Source: Arcicella rosea
GTDB lineage: Bacteria; Bacteroidota; Bacteroidia; Cytophagales; Spirosomataceae
Assembly (NCBI RefSeq): GCF_040543805.1
Contig: NZ_JBEUMS010000008.1
Location: 1-64,000 of the forward strand
Length of the DNA stretch: 64,000 nucleotides
Direction: 5' to 3'
Positions 1-8,714 of this stretch are shown here, piece after piece. Every line of letters starts with the position of its first letter. The first letter of the stretch is position 1. The notes under the pieces were generated by a model. It had not been told where the DNA came from, searched no databases, and worked only from the letters and a program-made list of their open reading frames with translations. Both the position numbers and the translations under genes were made by a program.

Positions 1-48
1 CGAAGAAACTAAAGTTGTATTAAAAGAAGATTCGCTCGATAAAGACAT
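1..48 (-). CDS. IS3-family OrfA, N-terminal fragment (runs off window)
   Basis: The ATG lies at 48-46 on the minus strand, and the first 16 codons match OrfA of the complete copy at 41031. One of the two base differences changes residue 10 from Tyr to Asn; the other, at Ser16, is silent. The product would be the helix-turn-helix, DNA-binding half of the transposase. Whether this copy is intact cannot be seen. Confidence 0.85.
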   Translation of the reverse strand, partial: MSLSSESSFNTTLVSS

Positions 49-95
49 TGTGCTAAAGGTTAGCTAATACTGTCAAGCTTTTTTAGGATGAGACA
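1..95 (-). mobile_element. Partial IS3-family element (left end, second copy)
   Basis: These 95 bases are the reverse complement of the left end of the complete element at 40984-42719, with two mismatches in 95. The terminal inverted repeat ends at base 95 with GAGACA on the plus strand. The rest of the copy lies beyond the window. Its orientation is opposite to the complete copy, so the two left ends face each other across about 40.9 kb. Confidence 0.93.
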
Positions 96-291
96 GATTA
101 AGGAAACGAGTAGTGTGATTTAGAAATCTTGCTTTGTAAGTTTGAGAATTGCTTTTGTAAGAGAGAGATTTAGGCGTTGATTTAAGGAATAAAATCTTTG
201 TCGAGAATGATTCTGGTAGAATTTTAAAAAGATTAGCGATAAATCTAAGTAAGAATCTGCCCTTTATTCTTTAAAACCAGTAGAGTATTGG

Positions 292-299
292 TATATTTG
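292..299 (+). promoter_or_regulatory. Candidate thrA promoter (-7 element)
   Basis: TATATTTG matches the Bacteroidota -7 consensus TAnnTTTG exactly. No clear -33 TTTG is visible at the expected distance. Transcription would start near 305, giving a leader of about 100 nt before thrA. The assignment rests on consensus match and position only. Confidence 0.5.
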
Positions 300-327
300 T
301 CGCTCATAAAATTAATACATAAAAAAC

Positions 328-388
328 CTGCTGTTGTAAAGCAGTCGGAGTGAATAAGACAGAGATTTTCTCAAGTCTAAGTTCACTC
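328..388 (+). promoter_or_regulatory. Structured 5' leader of thrA
   Basis: Two hairpins lie between the candidate promoter and thrA. The first is CTGCT/AGCAG at 328-332 and 340-344. The second is a nested hairpin: GAGTGAA (348-354) with TTCACTC (382-388), AGAC (357-360) with GTCT (375-378), and GAGA (362-365) with TCTC (369-372) around a three-base loop. No T-run follows, so it is not a standard terminator. A regulatory role in threonine or lysine control is inference; an mRNA-stabilising structure is equally possible. Confidence 0.45.
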
Positions 389-404
389 AATCACTTAAAT
401 CATT

Positions 405-2861
405 ATGAAAGTTTTAAAATTTGGAGGAACTTCTTGCGGTACTACTGAAAGTATCCAAGCAGTATTAGGGATTATCAAAGGCAAGCAAGCTAAAGGTGAG
501 AAAATTGCAGCCGTGTTTTCTGCAATGGGTGGTGTAACCAACCAATTGTTAAAAGCGGGAGATTTAGCTTCTACGGGTGATACTACTTACTTCGACATTG
601 TTAAGGGAATTGAAGACCGTCATTTCACAGTTGTACGTGCATTAATTGACGTTAAAGCCCAGTCGAAAGTATTTGCCAACATTCGTACCATCATTAATGA
701 ATTAGAAGATTTACTGAAAGGAGTTTCTTTGATTCGTGAAATCTCAGCTCGAACATCCGACTTAATTGTAAGTTTTGGAGAACGACTTTCAACGACATTA
801 ATTCATGAAATCCTACATGCACAAGGCGTAGATTGTCAGTTTTTAGATGCTAGAAAAGTAATCAGAACTGATGCTAACTTTGGGATGGCAGCCGTGAATT
901 TTGAAGTGACCAATCGCCAGATTCAAGAGCATTTTGCTAAAACAAAATCGCTTCAGTTGATTACAGGCTTTATTGGTTCAACAGAAAAAGGAGAAACAAC
1001 AACATTGGGTCGTGGAGGTTCTGATTATACAGGTTCGATTTTCGGAGCAGCATTGGATGCCGAAGAAATTGAAATCTGGACAGATGTAGATGGCATGATG
1101 ACAGCCGACCCACGCAAAGTGAAAAATGCCTTTACCATTCCGACGATTACTTATGCGGAGGCGATGGAATTGACACACTTTGGGGCTAAAGTAATTTATC
1201 CGCCATCATTACAACCAGCTTTTACAAAAAATATCCCGATTAGGGTTCTCAATACATTTAATACAGATTTTGTAGGAACAGTCGTAAACCGCACTGCCGA
1301 AACATCTGAATACATTATCACAGGTATCAGTTCTATTGATAATTTGGCTTTGGTCAATTTACAGGGTTCGGGTATGATTGGTGTAGCTGGCGTTTCAGCG
1401 AAGTTATTTACGGTTTTAGCAAAACATAAAATTTCGGTGATTTTGATTTCTCAAGCATCATCCGAACACTCTATTTGTTTCGCAATTGAACCATCAGCTT
1501 CAGCATCTGTAAAAGCATTATTGGAAGAAGAATTCAAAGCTGAAATTGCCGATGGCGATGTAGAAGGCATTGATATTCAAGAAAACCTTTCGGTAATTGC
1601 CGTTGTGGGTGAAGGAATGCGCCATCATACAGGTGTAAGTGGTAAATTATTTTCTGTTTTAGGGAAAAACGGTATCAATATCGTTGCGACAGCCCAAGGT
1701 TCGTCTGAGTTGAATATTTCTGTAGTCATTGAAAAGAAAGATATTTCAAAAGCACTGAATGTTATTCATGATTCTTTCTTCTTCTCGCAAGCAAAAACCT
1801 TGAACCTTTTCTTAGTAGGAACAGGTTTGATAGGAAAAGCTCTTTTAGAACAATTACAAGGACAAGAAAATTATCTTTCAAAGTACAAAGCCTTGAAGAT
1901 TAATTTGGTAGGAGTAATGAATTCTAAAAAAATGCTGATTGATGCGCAAGGAATTCCGATGGAAAATTGGGAAGAAGAGCGTGATGGAAAAGGAAAACCT
2001 GCTGAAATATGGGCATTTGTAGAAGAAGCTAAACGTTTAAATTTACCAAATTCTGTTTTTGCAGATTGTACAGCGAATAAAGAAATTCATAATTATTACT
2101 TAGGACTTTTTGAAGCGAATATTTCGGTAGTTACGCCAAATAAAGTAGCCAATTCAGGTCGGTACGAAGACTATGCTTTGTTACACAGAACAGCTTTGAA
2201 AAAAGGAGTGAAGTTCTTGTACGAAACCAACGTTGGTGCAGGTTTACCAGTCATTAATACTTTACAAGGCTTGATTTCATCGGGAGATAGATTTGAGAAA
2301 ATTGAAGGAGTACTTTCAGGTACTTTATCTTATATCTTCAATAATTTCAAAGCAGGTGTAAAGTTTGCCGACATCGTTCGTGAAGCCAAAGTAAAAGGCT
2401 ATACAGAACCAGATCCACGAGAAGATTTAAGTGGAATGGACGTAGCCAGAAAGATTTTGATTTTAGGACGTGAAATTGGTTTACGTCTTGAACCAGAAGA
2501 TGTAGAAATCTTGAAATTATTGCCAGAAAATTGCGAGAAAGCACCAACCGTAGAAGATTTCTTCAAAGAATTAGAAGTATCAAATAGCTATTTTGAAGCG
2601 ATGGTCAACGAAGCCGAAGCAAAAGGGGAAGTATTAAGATTTATTGCAACTTTAGAAAACAATAAAATTACGATTGGTGTAAGAAGTATCGGAAAAACGC
2701 ATCCATTCTATATGATGGACGGAGCCGACAATGTAATTTCATTCACCACAAAACGTTATCACGACCGTCCATTGGTCATCAAAGGCCCAGGAGCAGGAGC
2801 AGAAGTAACGGCATCAGGTGTATTTGCAGATATTGTGGCGATGGGGAGTTATTTAGCTTAG
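405..2861 (+). CDS. thrA: Bifunctional aspartate kinase / homoserine dehydrogenase
   Basis: The protein catalyses the first and third steps from aspartate to threonine and methionine: ATP-dependent phosphorylation of aspartate, and NAD(P)H reduction of aspartate semialdehyde to homoserine. The 818 residues begin with the kinase motif KFGGTS (residues 5-10), followed by the kinase domain with its GRGGSDYTG segment, two ACT regulatory domains around 310-460, and the homoserine dehydrogenase domain from about 465 (nucleotide-binding LFLVGTGLIGK). The length matches the usual 810-820 for this fusion. It is the first gene of a threonine operon; thrB follows after an inserted toxin-antitoxin pair. 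The ACT domains predict feedback inhibition by threonine. The start follows a structured leader and is the only reasonable ATG. Confidence 0.97.
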   Translation: MKVLKFGGTSCGTTESIQAVLGIIKGKQAKGEKIAAVFSAMGGVTNQLLKAGDLASTGDTTYFDIVKGIEDRHFTVVRALIDVKAQSKVFANIRTIINELEDLLKGVSLIREISARTSDLIVSFGERLSTTLIHEILHAQGVDCQFLDARKVIRTDANFGMAAVNFEVTNRQIQEHFAKTKSLQLITGFIGSTEKGETTTLGRGGSDYTGSIFGAALDAEEIEIWTDVDGMMTADPRKVKNAFTIPTITYAEAMELTHFGAKVIYPPSLQPAFTKNIPIRVLNTFNTDFVGTVVNRTAETSEYIITGISSIDNLALVNLQGSGMIGVAGVSAKLFTVLAKHKISVILISQASSEHSICFAIEPSASASVKALLEEEFKAEIADGDVEGIDIQENLSVIAVVGEGMRHHTGVSGKLFSVLGKNGINIVATAQGSSELNISVVIEKKDISKALNVIHDSFFFSQAKTLNLFLVGTGLIGKALLEQLQGQENYLSKYKALKINLVGVMNSKKMLIDAQGIPMENWEEERDGKGKPAEIWAFVEEAKRLNLPNSVFADCTANKEIHNYYLGLFEANISVVTPNKVANSGRYEDYALLHRTALKKGVKFLYETNVGAGLPVINTLQGLISSGDRFEKIEGVLSGTLSYIFNNFKAGVKFADIVREAKVKGYTEPDPREDLSGMDVARKILILGREIGLRLEPEDVEILKLLPENCEKAPTVEDFFKELEVSNSYFEAMVNEAEAKGEVLRFIATLENNKITIGVRSIGKTHPFYMMDGADNVISFTTKRYHDRPLVIKGPGAGAEVTASGVFADIVAMGSYLA

Positions 2862-2883
2862 TTACAGTTAAAACCTTACGATT

Positions 2884-3120
2884 ATGAACCTTATTTTAGA
2901 AAATGTTCAGCCCAAACACATTTCGTTGATTCAAGAATTAGCGAAGACTTTGCACTTTCAAGTAAAGGAAGACAACAGTATTAAGAAGAGTAAAAAGAAA
3001 CTTAGTACTCAGCAAAAAGAGTTTGTTGAAGACTTAAAAGAGGCATTGGCTCAAGTAGATTTGCATCAACAAGGAAAGATTGAGTTGCAGACTTTTGATG
3101 AGATGATGAATGAGCTTTAA
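2884..3120 (+). CDS. Putative antitoxin of a type II toxin-antitoxin pair
   Basis: This is a 78-residue, charged, mostly helical protein with a short N-terminal segment (NLILENVQPKHISLIQELAK) resembling the dimerisation part of small RelB- or DUF2683-like antitoxins, followed by a lysine-rich linker and an acidic helix. It starts 22 bases after thrA and overlaps the next gene by 11 bases, the usual antitoxin-first arrangement with translational coupling. The role is inferred mainly from the neighbouring toxin-like gene. The family is not certain from sequence alone. Confidence 0.7.
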   Translation: MNLILENVQPKHISLIQELAKTLHFQVKEDNSIKKSKKKLSTQQKEFVEDLKEALAQVDLHQQGKIELQTFDEMMNEL

Positions 3121-3439
3121 CATTATTCCTACTTCAAATTTCTTTAGAAAAGCCAAAAAGCTTTCTAAGAAATATGTTTCTTTCAAATCAGACTTAATGA
3201 ATTTGAAAGAACAACTTTTGGAGAATCCTTTAGTGGGTACTTCGATTGGAAAGGATTGCTACAAAGTTAGAATGTCAATTGCAGCTAAAGGGAAAGGTAA
3301 ATCAGGTGGTGCAAGAGTAATTACTTGCGTGAAAATTGTAAATGAAACTATCTATCTCTTGACAATTTATGATAAAAGCGAACAAGAGAAAATTAACGAT
3401 AATGAATTGGATCAGCTTTTGAAACAAGCAGGTCTTTGA
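3110..3439 (+). CDS. RelE/ParE-superfamily toxin-like protein
   Basis: This 109-residue protein fits the RelE/ParE/HigB fold: an N-terminal helical pair rich in lysine, then the strands KVRMSI, ARVITCVKI and IYLLTIYDKSE, the last being the conserved core of RelE-type proteins, and a C-terminal helix. Members usually cleave mRNA on the ribosome or poison gyrase; which applies here cannot be told. Its ATG lies inside the last codons of the antitoxin gene, and its stop is 4 bases before thrB. The pair therefore sits within the thrA-thrB operon and is probably co-transcribed with it, which is unusual. Confidence 0.82.
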   Translation: MSFNIIPTSNFFRKAKKLSKKYVSFKSDLMNLKEQLLENPLVGTSIGKDCYKVRMSIAAKGKGKSGGARVITCVKIVNETIYLLTIYDKSEQEKINDNELDQLLKQAGL

Positions 3440-3443
3440 TTAT

Positions 3444-4379
3444 ATGACAAATTCAATAAAAGTATTTGCCCCAGCTACGGTGGCTAATGTTGCTTGTGGT
3501 TTTGATATTTTCGGTTTTGCAGTTGATAATCCGGGCGACGAAATCATATTAAGAAAATCTGATACAAAAGGTGTCAAAATTTTGAAAATTGAAGGTGACG
3601 AAGGTCGTTTGCCTTTAGCAGCTGAAAAAAATACGGCTGGTATTGCTATCATCAAATTTTTAGAAGCTATTGGCGAAACTGGACAAGGTTTTGAGATGGA
3701 GCTTAAAAAACTAATGCCACTTGGCTCTGGTTTAGGTTCATCGGCAGCTTCGGCGGTGGCAGGTGTTTTTGCGGCGAATGAATTATTAGGAAAGCCTTTA
3801 GCTCAAAAAGATTTACTACCTTTTGCGATGGAAGGCGAGTTTATCGCTTGTGGTTCGGCTCATGCTGATAATGTTGGGCCAAGTTTGATGGGTGGTTTTG
3901 TGGTAATTCGTTCTTATGACCCGCTGGATATTATTCAGTTGCGTACTCCTAAAGAATTATATGCAACCATCGTTCATCCACATATTGAAGTAAATACCAA
4001 AGACGCTCGTAATATTTTAAAAAGAGAAATCTCTTTGAAAAATACGATTACTCAAATGGGAAATGTAGCGGGTTTAGTAGCAGGTTTTATGTTGCCCGAC
4101 TATGATTTAATTTCAAGAAGCTTGGTTGATGTTATCATCGAACCAATTCGTTCGATTTTGATTCCTCAGTTTGATGATGTAAAAAATGCAGCTTTAGAAA
4201 ACGGTGCTTTAGGCTGTTCTATCTCTGGTTCAGGACCTTCTATGTTTGCTTTGTCGAAAGATTTATTTACTGCCAATAGAGTTGGAAAAGCGATGCAAGA
4301 TGGTTTTGCTAAAGTAGGAATCGGCTCAGAATGTTATGTTTCTGGTATTAATCAAGCAGGGCCAGTTGTATTAGGTTAG
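3444..4379 (+). CDS. thrB: Homoserine kinase
   Basis: The enzyme phosphorylates L-homoserine with ATP, giving O-phosphohomoserine for threonine synthase. The 311-residue protein is a GHMP kinase: an N-terminal substrate segment (VFAPATVANVACGFDIFGFA), the ATP-binding glycine/serine loop PLGSGLGSSAAS near residue 91, and the C-terminal motif GCSISGSGPSMFAL. Length is normal for the family. It begins 4 bases after the toxin gene, so it depends on the same transcript as thrA. The usual third gene, thrC, does not follow; a Uma2-like gene stands in its place, so threonine synthase must be encoded elsewhere. Confidence 0.95.
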   Translation: MTNSIKVFAPATVANVACGFDIFGFAVDNPGDEIILRKSDTKGVKILKIEGDEGRLPLAAEKNTAGIAIIKFLEAIGETGQGFEMELKKLMPLGSGLGSSAASAVAGVFAANELLGKPLAQKDLLPFAMEGEFIACGSAHADNVGPSLMGGFVVIRSYDPLDIIQLRTPKELYATIVHPHIEVNTKDARNILKREISLKNTITQMGNVAGLVAGFMLPDYDLISRSLVDVIIEPIRSILIPQFDDVKNAALENGALGCSISGSGPSMFALSKDLFTANRVGKAMQDGFAKVGIGSECYVSGINQAGPVVLG

Positions 4380-4502
4380 GCTTGTTATTTTCAGCATAAA
4401 TCATTAATTTAGTTTATGAGTTTAAAGGTTAGAGTGTTTTATCTCGTTAACCTTATACTCATAAACTTTTTTGTTTTCAATCCATTTTATTTTCAACCTA
4501 CG

Positions 4503-5102
4503 ATGAGCGATTTAGTAGAAGTTTCAGCACGAATATATAGCGTTGAGGAGTATTTCGAAATCGAAAATCACTCAGAAATCCGTCATGAATTTGAAGACGG
4601 GATATTAATTCCTATGCCTGGAGAAACTTTAGATGCTAATGAAATTGCACAAAATTTCATTTCAACGCTTCAAAAAATCCTTAGGAAAAAAGGATTCAGA
4701 ATGTTTGGACATGATGTTCGTACTATTGTTCGAGAAAGGAGAATTTACCGTTATCCAGATGTTGTAGTTTCTGCTTCTGATACGATTAAAGATATTCGTC
4801 ATGTAACAGAACCTGTATTAATTGTTGAAGTACTTTCTGAAAGTACAGAGGAGGTTGATAGAAATAAGAAATTCCGGCAATATACTGCTCTTCCATCGCT
4901 TCAATACTATTTAATGGTTCATCAGGACACAGCTTTGGTAGAATTTTATCGACGAAAAGAAGCTACTTCAACTTTTGAATTTAATTTTATCGACGAACAC
5001 AATGATAAAATTGAATTTCCTTTATTTGATACTTTTATTACTTTAGAAGATATTTATGAAGGTATTCAGTTTAATTCAGTCGAAGAAGAAGTAAAGGAGT
5101 AA
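4503..5102 (+). CDS. Uma2-family (DUF820) putative endonuclease
   Basis: The 199-residue protein resembles the Uma2 family, a restriction-endonuclease-like fold. Visible signs are the N-terminal YSVEEYFEIE segment, a central YPDVVVSASD (the PD...(D/E)xK-type acidic residue), and LIVEVLSESTEEVDRNKKFRQY, which supplies the E-V-L and downstream lysine of the usual active site. The frame is open upstream to 4416, but the extra 29 residues are hydrophobic and unlike the family, so the ATG at 4503 (MSDLVEV) is chosen. The cellular role of Uma2 proteins is unknown; they are abundant in cyanobacteria and Cytophagales. It follows thrB by 123 bases and ends before a bidirectional terminator. Confidence 0.82.
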   Translation: MSDLVEVSARIYSVEEYFEIENHSEIRHEFEDGILIPMPGETLDANEIAQNFISTLQKILRKKGFRMFGHDVRTIVRERRIYRYPDVVVSASDTIKDIRHVTEPVLIVEVLSESTEEVDRNKKFRQYTALPSLQYYLMVHQDTALVEFYRRKEATSTFEFNFIDEHNDKIEFPLFDTFITLEDIYEGIQFNSVEEEVKE

Positions 5103-5121
5103 ATGATAAATTGAAATATAA

Positions 5122-5156
5122 AAAAGCCCTTTTCAGTCATTGAAAAGGGCTTTTCT
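5122..5156. terminator. Bidirectional intrinsic terminator
   Basis: A perfect 14-bp stem (5122-5135 with 5141-5154) with a 5-base loop has A-runs on the left and T-runs on the right. It lies between convergent genes ending at 5102 and 5172 and would stop both. Confidence 0.9.
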
Positions 5157-5171
5157 GTTTATAAATTACAA

Positions 5172-6917
5172 TTATTTACCAGTCATAAAGGTTACTTCTT
5201 TGAATGATTGATTACCCAAGTAATCCGTACCGGTAATTTTTACATGGTACTTTGTATTGGCTTTGAATCCATTAATTGTATTCAGATAGATTTTTGGAGC
5301 TTGTCCATTAATACTATAAGTAATTGATTTTAACCCCGCCATCACATCTGTTCCAGCTAAAGTAAAGCCTACACTTGATGGATAGATTTCTACGCCTTGT
5401 TTGGTTGTATTGATACTTCCCACAGTAAAGAAGTTGAAAAGTTCAGGTCCTTCAATATCACTTACGAATACAAACGAAGCAATATTTCTATTATTTACAT
5501 TGTCATAACCAAAGTATTCAAATTTATGAATACCTTTTTCTGTCATTTTGATTGGTTTGGAATAATCATTTTCAATTAATTTTCCATCAAAACTATAAGT
5601 GATTTTTTGTAAACCAGATTCTGGGTCGGTTGCTTTTAATTGGATAAAGTTATTTGGTCCAAGTAACATTGTATCTCTTCTTGTTACGATATCACCAATG
5701 ATTTCATGTTGAAGATTTGGACCCGTTAAGTCAACATAAACTTTACTTACATTATGTTTAAATTCTTCATAACCAACACCTGCTAAACTGGTAGTTTGGT
5801 TGTTTAAGTTATCAATAGAGTAATATCTGATGTTATGATTTCCCGAAATACTTGGTAAGTAAAAAGGATTAGTATAACTCACAAAAGGTTGATTGTCAAT
5901 AGAGTATTTTACTTCTTTTACACCAACTTTATTGTCGATAGCCGTTAATTTAAGTTTTGTTTTTCCAGAAAAATAAATCGTATTATTAGCGATATATCTA
6001 TCTCCAAGAATATCAGTTGCCATTAAAGGAGAACTTTTATCTAGGAAGAAATCAAATCTTTTTTCTTTTTCCTGATTATTTACATTATCTGTAGAATAGT
6101 AAAACAAAGTATGTTTTCCTTCTGGAAGAAATACAAAAGGAATACTTTTACCATCATAAGGTTGTAAAGTGCCGTCATCAAATTTATAAAAAGTGCCTTT
6201 TAATCCCGAAATGCTATCTTCTGTATTGAAATACAATTTACTAGTATAAGAAATTGCTTTATCGTCAGTAATTCCATTCACATTCAAATTGGTGAAAGGA
6301 GGCGTATTGTCAACAGTAAAGCTTTCTTGTTGCATCTGACTAGCGTTGCCTACATTATCGGTAGCATAATATTTCAACACATAGTCGCCTTGAGTTGACA
6401 ATCTTTTTTCAGATTTATATACTTCAAAAGGACTGTTATTGATTGTGTAAAAAACAGTTTCAACACCACTGGTTTTATCGCTCGCCAACAAATTGAAATT
6501 TACAAAAGGGCCAAAGAATACTTTTCCTGAAGCATTCACATATTTTTTTGAACCATTGAATAAAGTAACACCTGTTTCGGGAGCAATGCCATCGGCATAA
6601 ATCTCTAGTTTTACTTCTTGCGGAGGTTCAACCATTGCTTTAGTTTCAGGGTCAACGGCGTTTTTTGAACGAATGTAATTCACCCCTTCTGTATCTAAAT
6701 AAAATGGCACAGAATACTTTTGGTTGGGTGATTTATTCAATAATTCCTCTGCATGGTCAGGGGTAGTAGAAACCCAAATATAAACTGGCAATTTTTTGTT
6801 CCAATACAATTTACCAGAAGTAGTGTCGGTATAATGTTTAGGTTTGCTGGTTTGTGCTGTGGTAGCGAAAGCCAAAACAGCCAAAATCATTGTTGTAAAA
6901 ACGTTTTTAAGCATCAT
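5172..6917 (-). CDS. Secreted protein with OmpL47-like Ig-type repeats
   Basis: The 581-residue protein has a signal peptide (first about 21 residues, ending ATTAQT). The body consists of roughly five repeated beta-sandwich units of about 100 residues. Each carries the pattern D-x-x-S/T-G-x-x-x-x-x-Y-x-(I/F)-(N/D), then Y or F, then G-x-H/D-x-(L/I)-x-Y-(Y/F)-(S/A)-x-DN-x-x-N; DNTPP also appears once. This pattern resembles OmpL47-type beta-barrel/Ig-like domains. The function is unknown; binding of a surface or periplasmic ligand is plausible. The start overlaps the end of the histidine kinase gene by 11 bases, suggesting translational coupling and a shared task. Confidence 0.75.
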   Translation of the reverse strand: MMLKNVFTTMILAVLAFATTAQTSKPKHYTDTTSGKLYWNKKLPVYIWVSTTPDHAEELLNKSPNQKYSVPFYLDTEGVNYIRSKNAVDPETKAMVEPPQEVKLEIYADGIAPETGVTLFNGSKKYVNASGKVFFGPFVNFNLLASDKTSGVETVFYTINNSPFEVYKSEKRLSTQGDYVLKYYATDNVGNASQMQQESFTVDNTPPFTNLNVNGITDDKAISYTSKLYFNTEDSISGLKGTFYKFDDGTLQPYDGKSIPFVFLPEGKHTLFYYSTDNVNNQEKEKRFDFFLDKSSPLMATDILGDRYIANNTIYFSGKTKLKLTAIDNKVGVKEVKYSIDNQPFVSYTNPFYLPSISGNHNIRYYSIDNLNNQTTSLAGVGYEEFKHNVSKVYVDLTGPNLQHEIIGDIVTRRDTMLLGPNNFIQLKATDPESGLQKITYSFDGKLIENDYSKPIKMTEKGIHKFEYFGYDNVNNRNIASFVFVSDIEGPELFNFFTVGSINTTKQGVEIYPSSVGFTLAGTDVMAGLKSITYSINGQAPKIYLNTINGFKANTKYHVKITGTDYLGNQSFKEVTFMTGK

Positions 6918-8676
6918 TTTTTTTATTCAAGGTTACGGTAATAGTGGTTCCTATATTTAATTCACTGGTTACTTTAAGTTTTCCTCCGCATATTCTGATG
7001 AAATCGTTGCAAAGTACTAAACCTAATCCTGTGCCTTTTTCATTGTTCGTTCCATAAGTTGATTTATTACTTTTTAAGTTAAATAAAGTATTTACTTTTT
7101 CTTCGCTCATGCCTACGCCACTGTCTATTACAACTACTTCTACTTTTTTATCATCTTCATTTGGATTGATTTGCACTTTAATAATTCCCTTTTTCTTGGT
7201 GAATTTAATGGCATTTTGTATCAGGTTTCTGAAAACAATTTTAGTCATTTCAAGGTCAGACGATACCGTTAAATCTGTAGGTATTTCATTCACAAGTATG
7301 ATTTCTTTACCTTCTGCCAAACGCTGTAGCAACTTAATGTTTTCATCGACCAAATCAAAAATATTTACTTCCTGAATCTTAGGTGTTAACTCAGACATTT
7401 GTGTTTTTGCCCAGTTCAGTAAATTGTCCAAAATCGTTGAGATTTGGGCATTTCCGTTTTTAAGCTGACTCATAATATCTCTTAAATCTTCTGGAATGTC
7501 TTCGTAGTAATCTTCTTCAATAATTTCAAAAAAGCTTTGTAAGGAAGCAATTGGTCCACGTAAATCATGCGCAATGATTGAGAAAATTTTATTTTTCACA
7601 TCATTTGAAACCGATAATTGTTCTTTTTGAGCAGCAATTGCAAGGTTTTGTTGATGTAGCTGTTGATTTTGAGCTTTAATTTTTCGGCTATTCAAATACA
7701 CAATTGCCGCCACCATTAATACAAAAAAAGTAATGATTCCTGCAATGATATAAACGTAGTTTTTCTCTTTCTCTAATACTAAATTTTTAGCTTCAGCTAC
7801 TTCTGCATTGGCTTTTTCGATGATTAAATCACGTTTTTGTAAGCCAACAATCATTTCAGCGTTGGTTAAATCCTGATAAAGATTGATGTTTTTTTGTTTT
7901 GCATTTTGAAGTTGTTGACCACTTTCTTTTAGCTTGATTTCGTTTTTTTCAAGCTCCAATTCTTTGGTTTTAGCGACAGATTCTGCCAATTGTTTTTTCA
8001 AACTTTCGGCTTCTAAATCACTGGCGAGTTTGTTTACCTCCTTTTTCTGTAACTGGTCATGAAAGGATTTATACAAACTAAAGTACTTCAAAGATTCGTC
8101 AACATTACCAGCTTTTTCATAGGTTTCACTCAGCATGGCATAAGTACTTGCCATTTGTTTGATATCGTTCAACTCACGAGCTAAATTCAAAGCTTCCTGT
8201 AAATCATTGATTGATAGGTTATATTTTTTGATATTGTTATAAACTACAGAACGATTGATTAAAGAAGAAATAATACTGAATGGTTCTTTTTGAGCTCTGC
8301 GAGCAGCTAAAGTTTGTGTAAAATGACTGAGCGCTTTATCATATTCTTCGGCATCAGCGTAGAGCATACCCAAATTATTATGAATCATGGCAATGCCATT
8401 ACTGTTTTCGATATTTCCATTCAATTTCAAACTCTTTTCATAAAATGAAATGGCCCTTTTATATTGATTATAGTTCCAATATATATAACCAATTTCATTC
8501 ATCATTCTTGATGCTTCCGTGAAATTGTTGGCATTCAGGTAATTTTCGTATTGTGATTGATATTGTAATACTCTACCCGAATCTGAGCGACTTAAAGGCA
8601 ATACTTGTGCCTTCGATTGAAAGACAATAGAAAGGAGTATAAAAATGAAATATTTAAACTTTTTATTAAAGCGCAT
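6907..8676 (-). CDS. Membrane TPR sensor histidine kinase
   Basis: This 589-residue sensor has a signal sequence, tetratricopeptide repeats over about residues 35-220 (N-N-x-G-x-x-Y-x-x-x-x-x-Y-x-x-A units), a long coiled coil, one membrane span near 309-330, and a cytoplasmic kinase. The phosphoacceptor is His in IIAHDLRGP near residue 370. The N box (NLIQNAIKF), G1 (DSGVGM) and G2 (GTGLGL) boxes are all present, so it should be active. No receiver domain or response regulator gene is adjacent, so its partner is elsewhere. The secreted Ig-repeat gene overlaps its 3' end and may encode a periplasmic or surface partner. Confidence 0.92.
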   Translation of the reverse strand: MRFNKKFKYFIFILLSIVFQSKAQVLPLSRSDSGRVLQYQSQYENYLNANNFTEASRMMNEIGYIYWNYNQYKRAISFYEKSLKLNGNIENSNGIAMIHNNLGMLYADAEEYDKALSHFTQTLAARRAQKEPFSIISSLINRSVVYNNIKKYNLSINDLQEALNLARELNDIKQMASTYAMLSETYEKAGNVDESLKYFSLYKSFHDQLQKKEVNKLASDLEAESLKKQLAESVAKTKELELEKNEIKLKESGQQLQNAKQKNINLYQDLTNAEMIVGLQKRDLIIEKANAEVAEAKNLVLEKEKNYVYIIAGIITFFVLMVAAIVYLNSRKIKAQNQQLHQQNLAIAAQKEQLSVSNDVKNKIFSIIAHDLRGPIASLQSFFEIIEEDYYEDIPEDLRDIMSQLKNGNAQISTILDNLLNWAKTQMSELTPKIQEVNIFDLVDENIKLLQRLAEGKEIILVNEIPTDLTVSSDLEMTKIVFRNLIQNAIKFTKKKGIIKVQINPNEDDKKVEVVVIDSGVGMSEEKVNTLFNLKSNKSTYGTNNEKGTGLGLVLCNDFIRICGGKLKVTSELNIGTTITVTLNKKNDA

Positions 8677-8706
8677 TTAGATAATAATCAATACTTGAAA
8701 ACAAAA

Positions 8707-8714
8707 CAAAAGTA
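8707..8714 (-). promoter_or_regulatory. Candidate promoter of the kinase operon (-7 element)
   Basis: On the minus strand TACTTTTG matches TAnnTTTG, 30 bases before the kinase ATG, with a T-rich TTTTC about 17 bases further upstream. A second exact match, TATCTTTG, lies at 8911-8904, so two start sites are possible. Confidence 0.5.

Larger units (their letters stand above)
96..404. other. Intergenic region upstream of thrA
   Basis: This 309-base stretch has no supported gene. It runs from the insertion sequence end to thrA and holds a candidate promoter (292-299) and a structured leader (328-388), listed separately. No ATG opens a leader peptide between the promoter and thrA. Confidence 0.7.

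Noticed and set aside
4416..4502. N-terminal extension of the Uma2-like protein
   Set aside because: The extra 29 residues are hydrophobic but unlike the family start; the ATG at 4503 gives the normal length.
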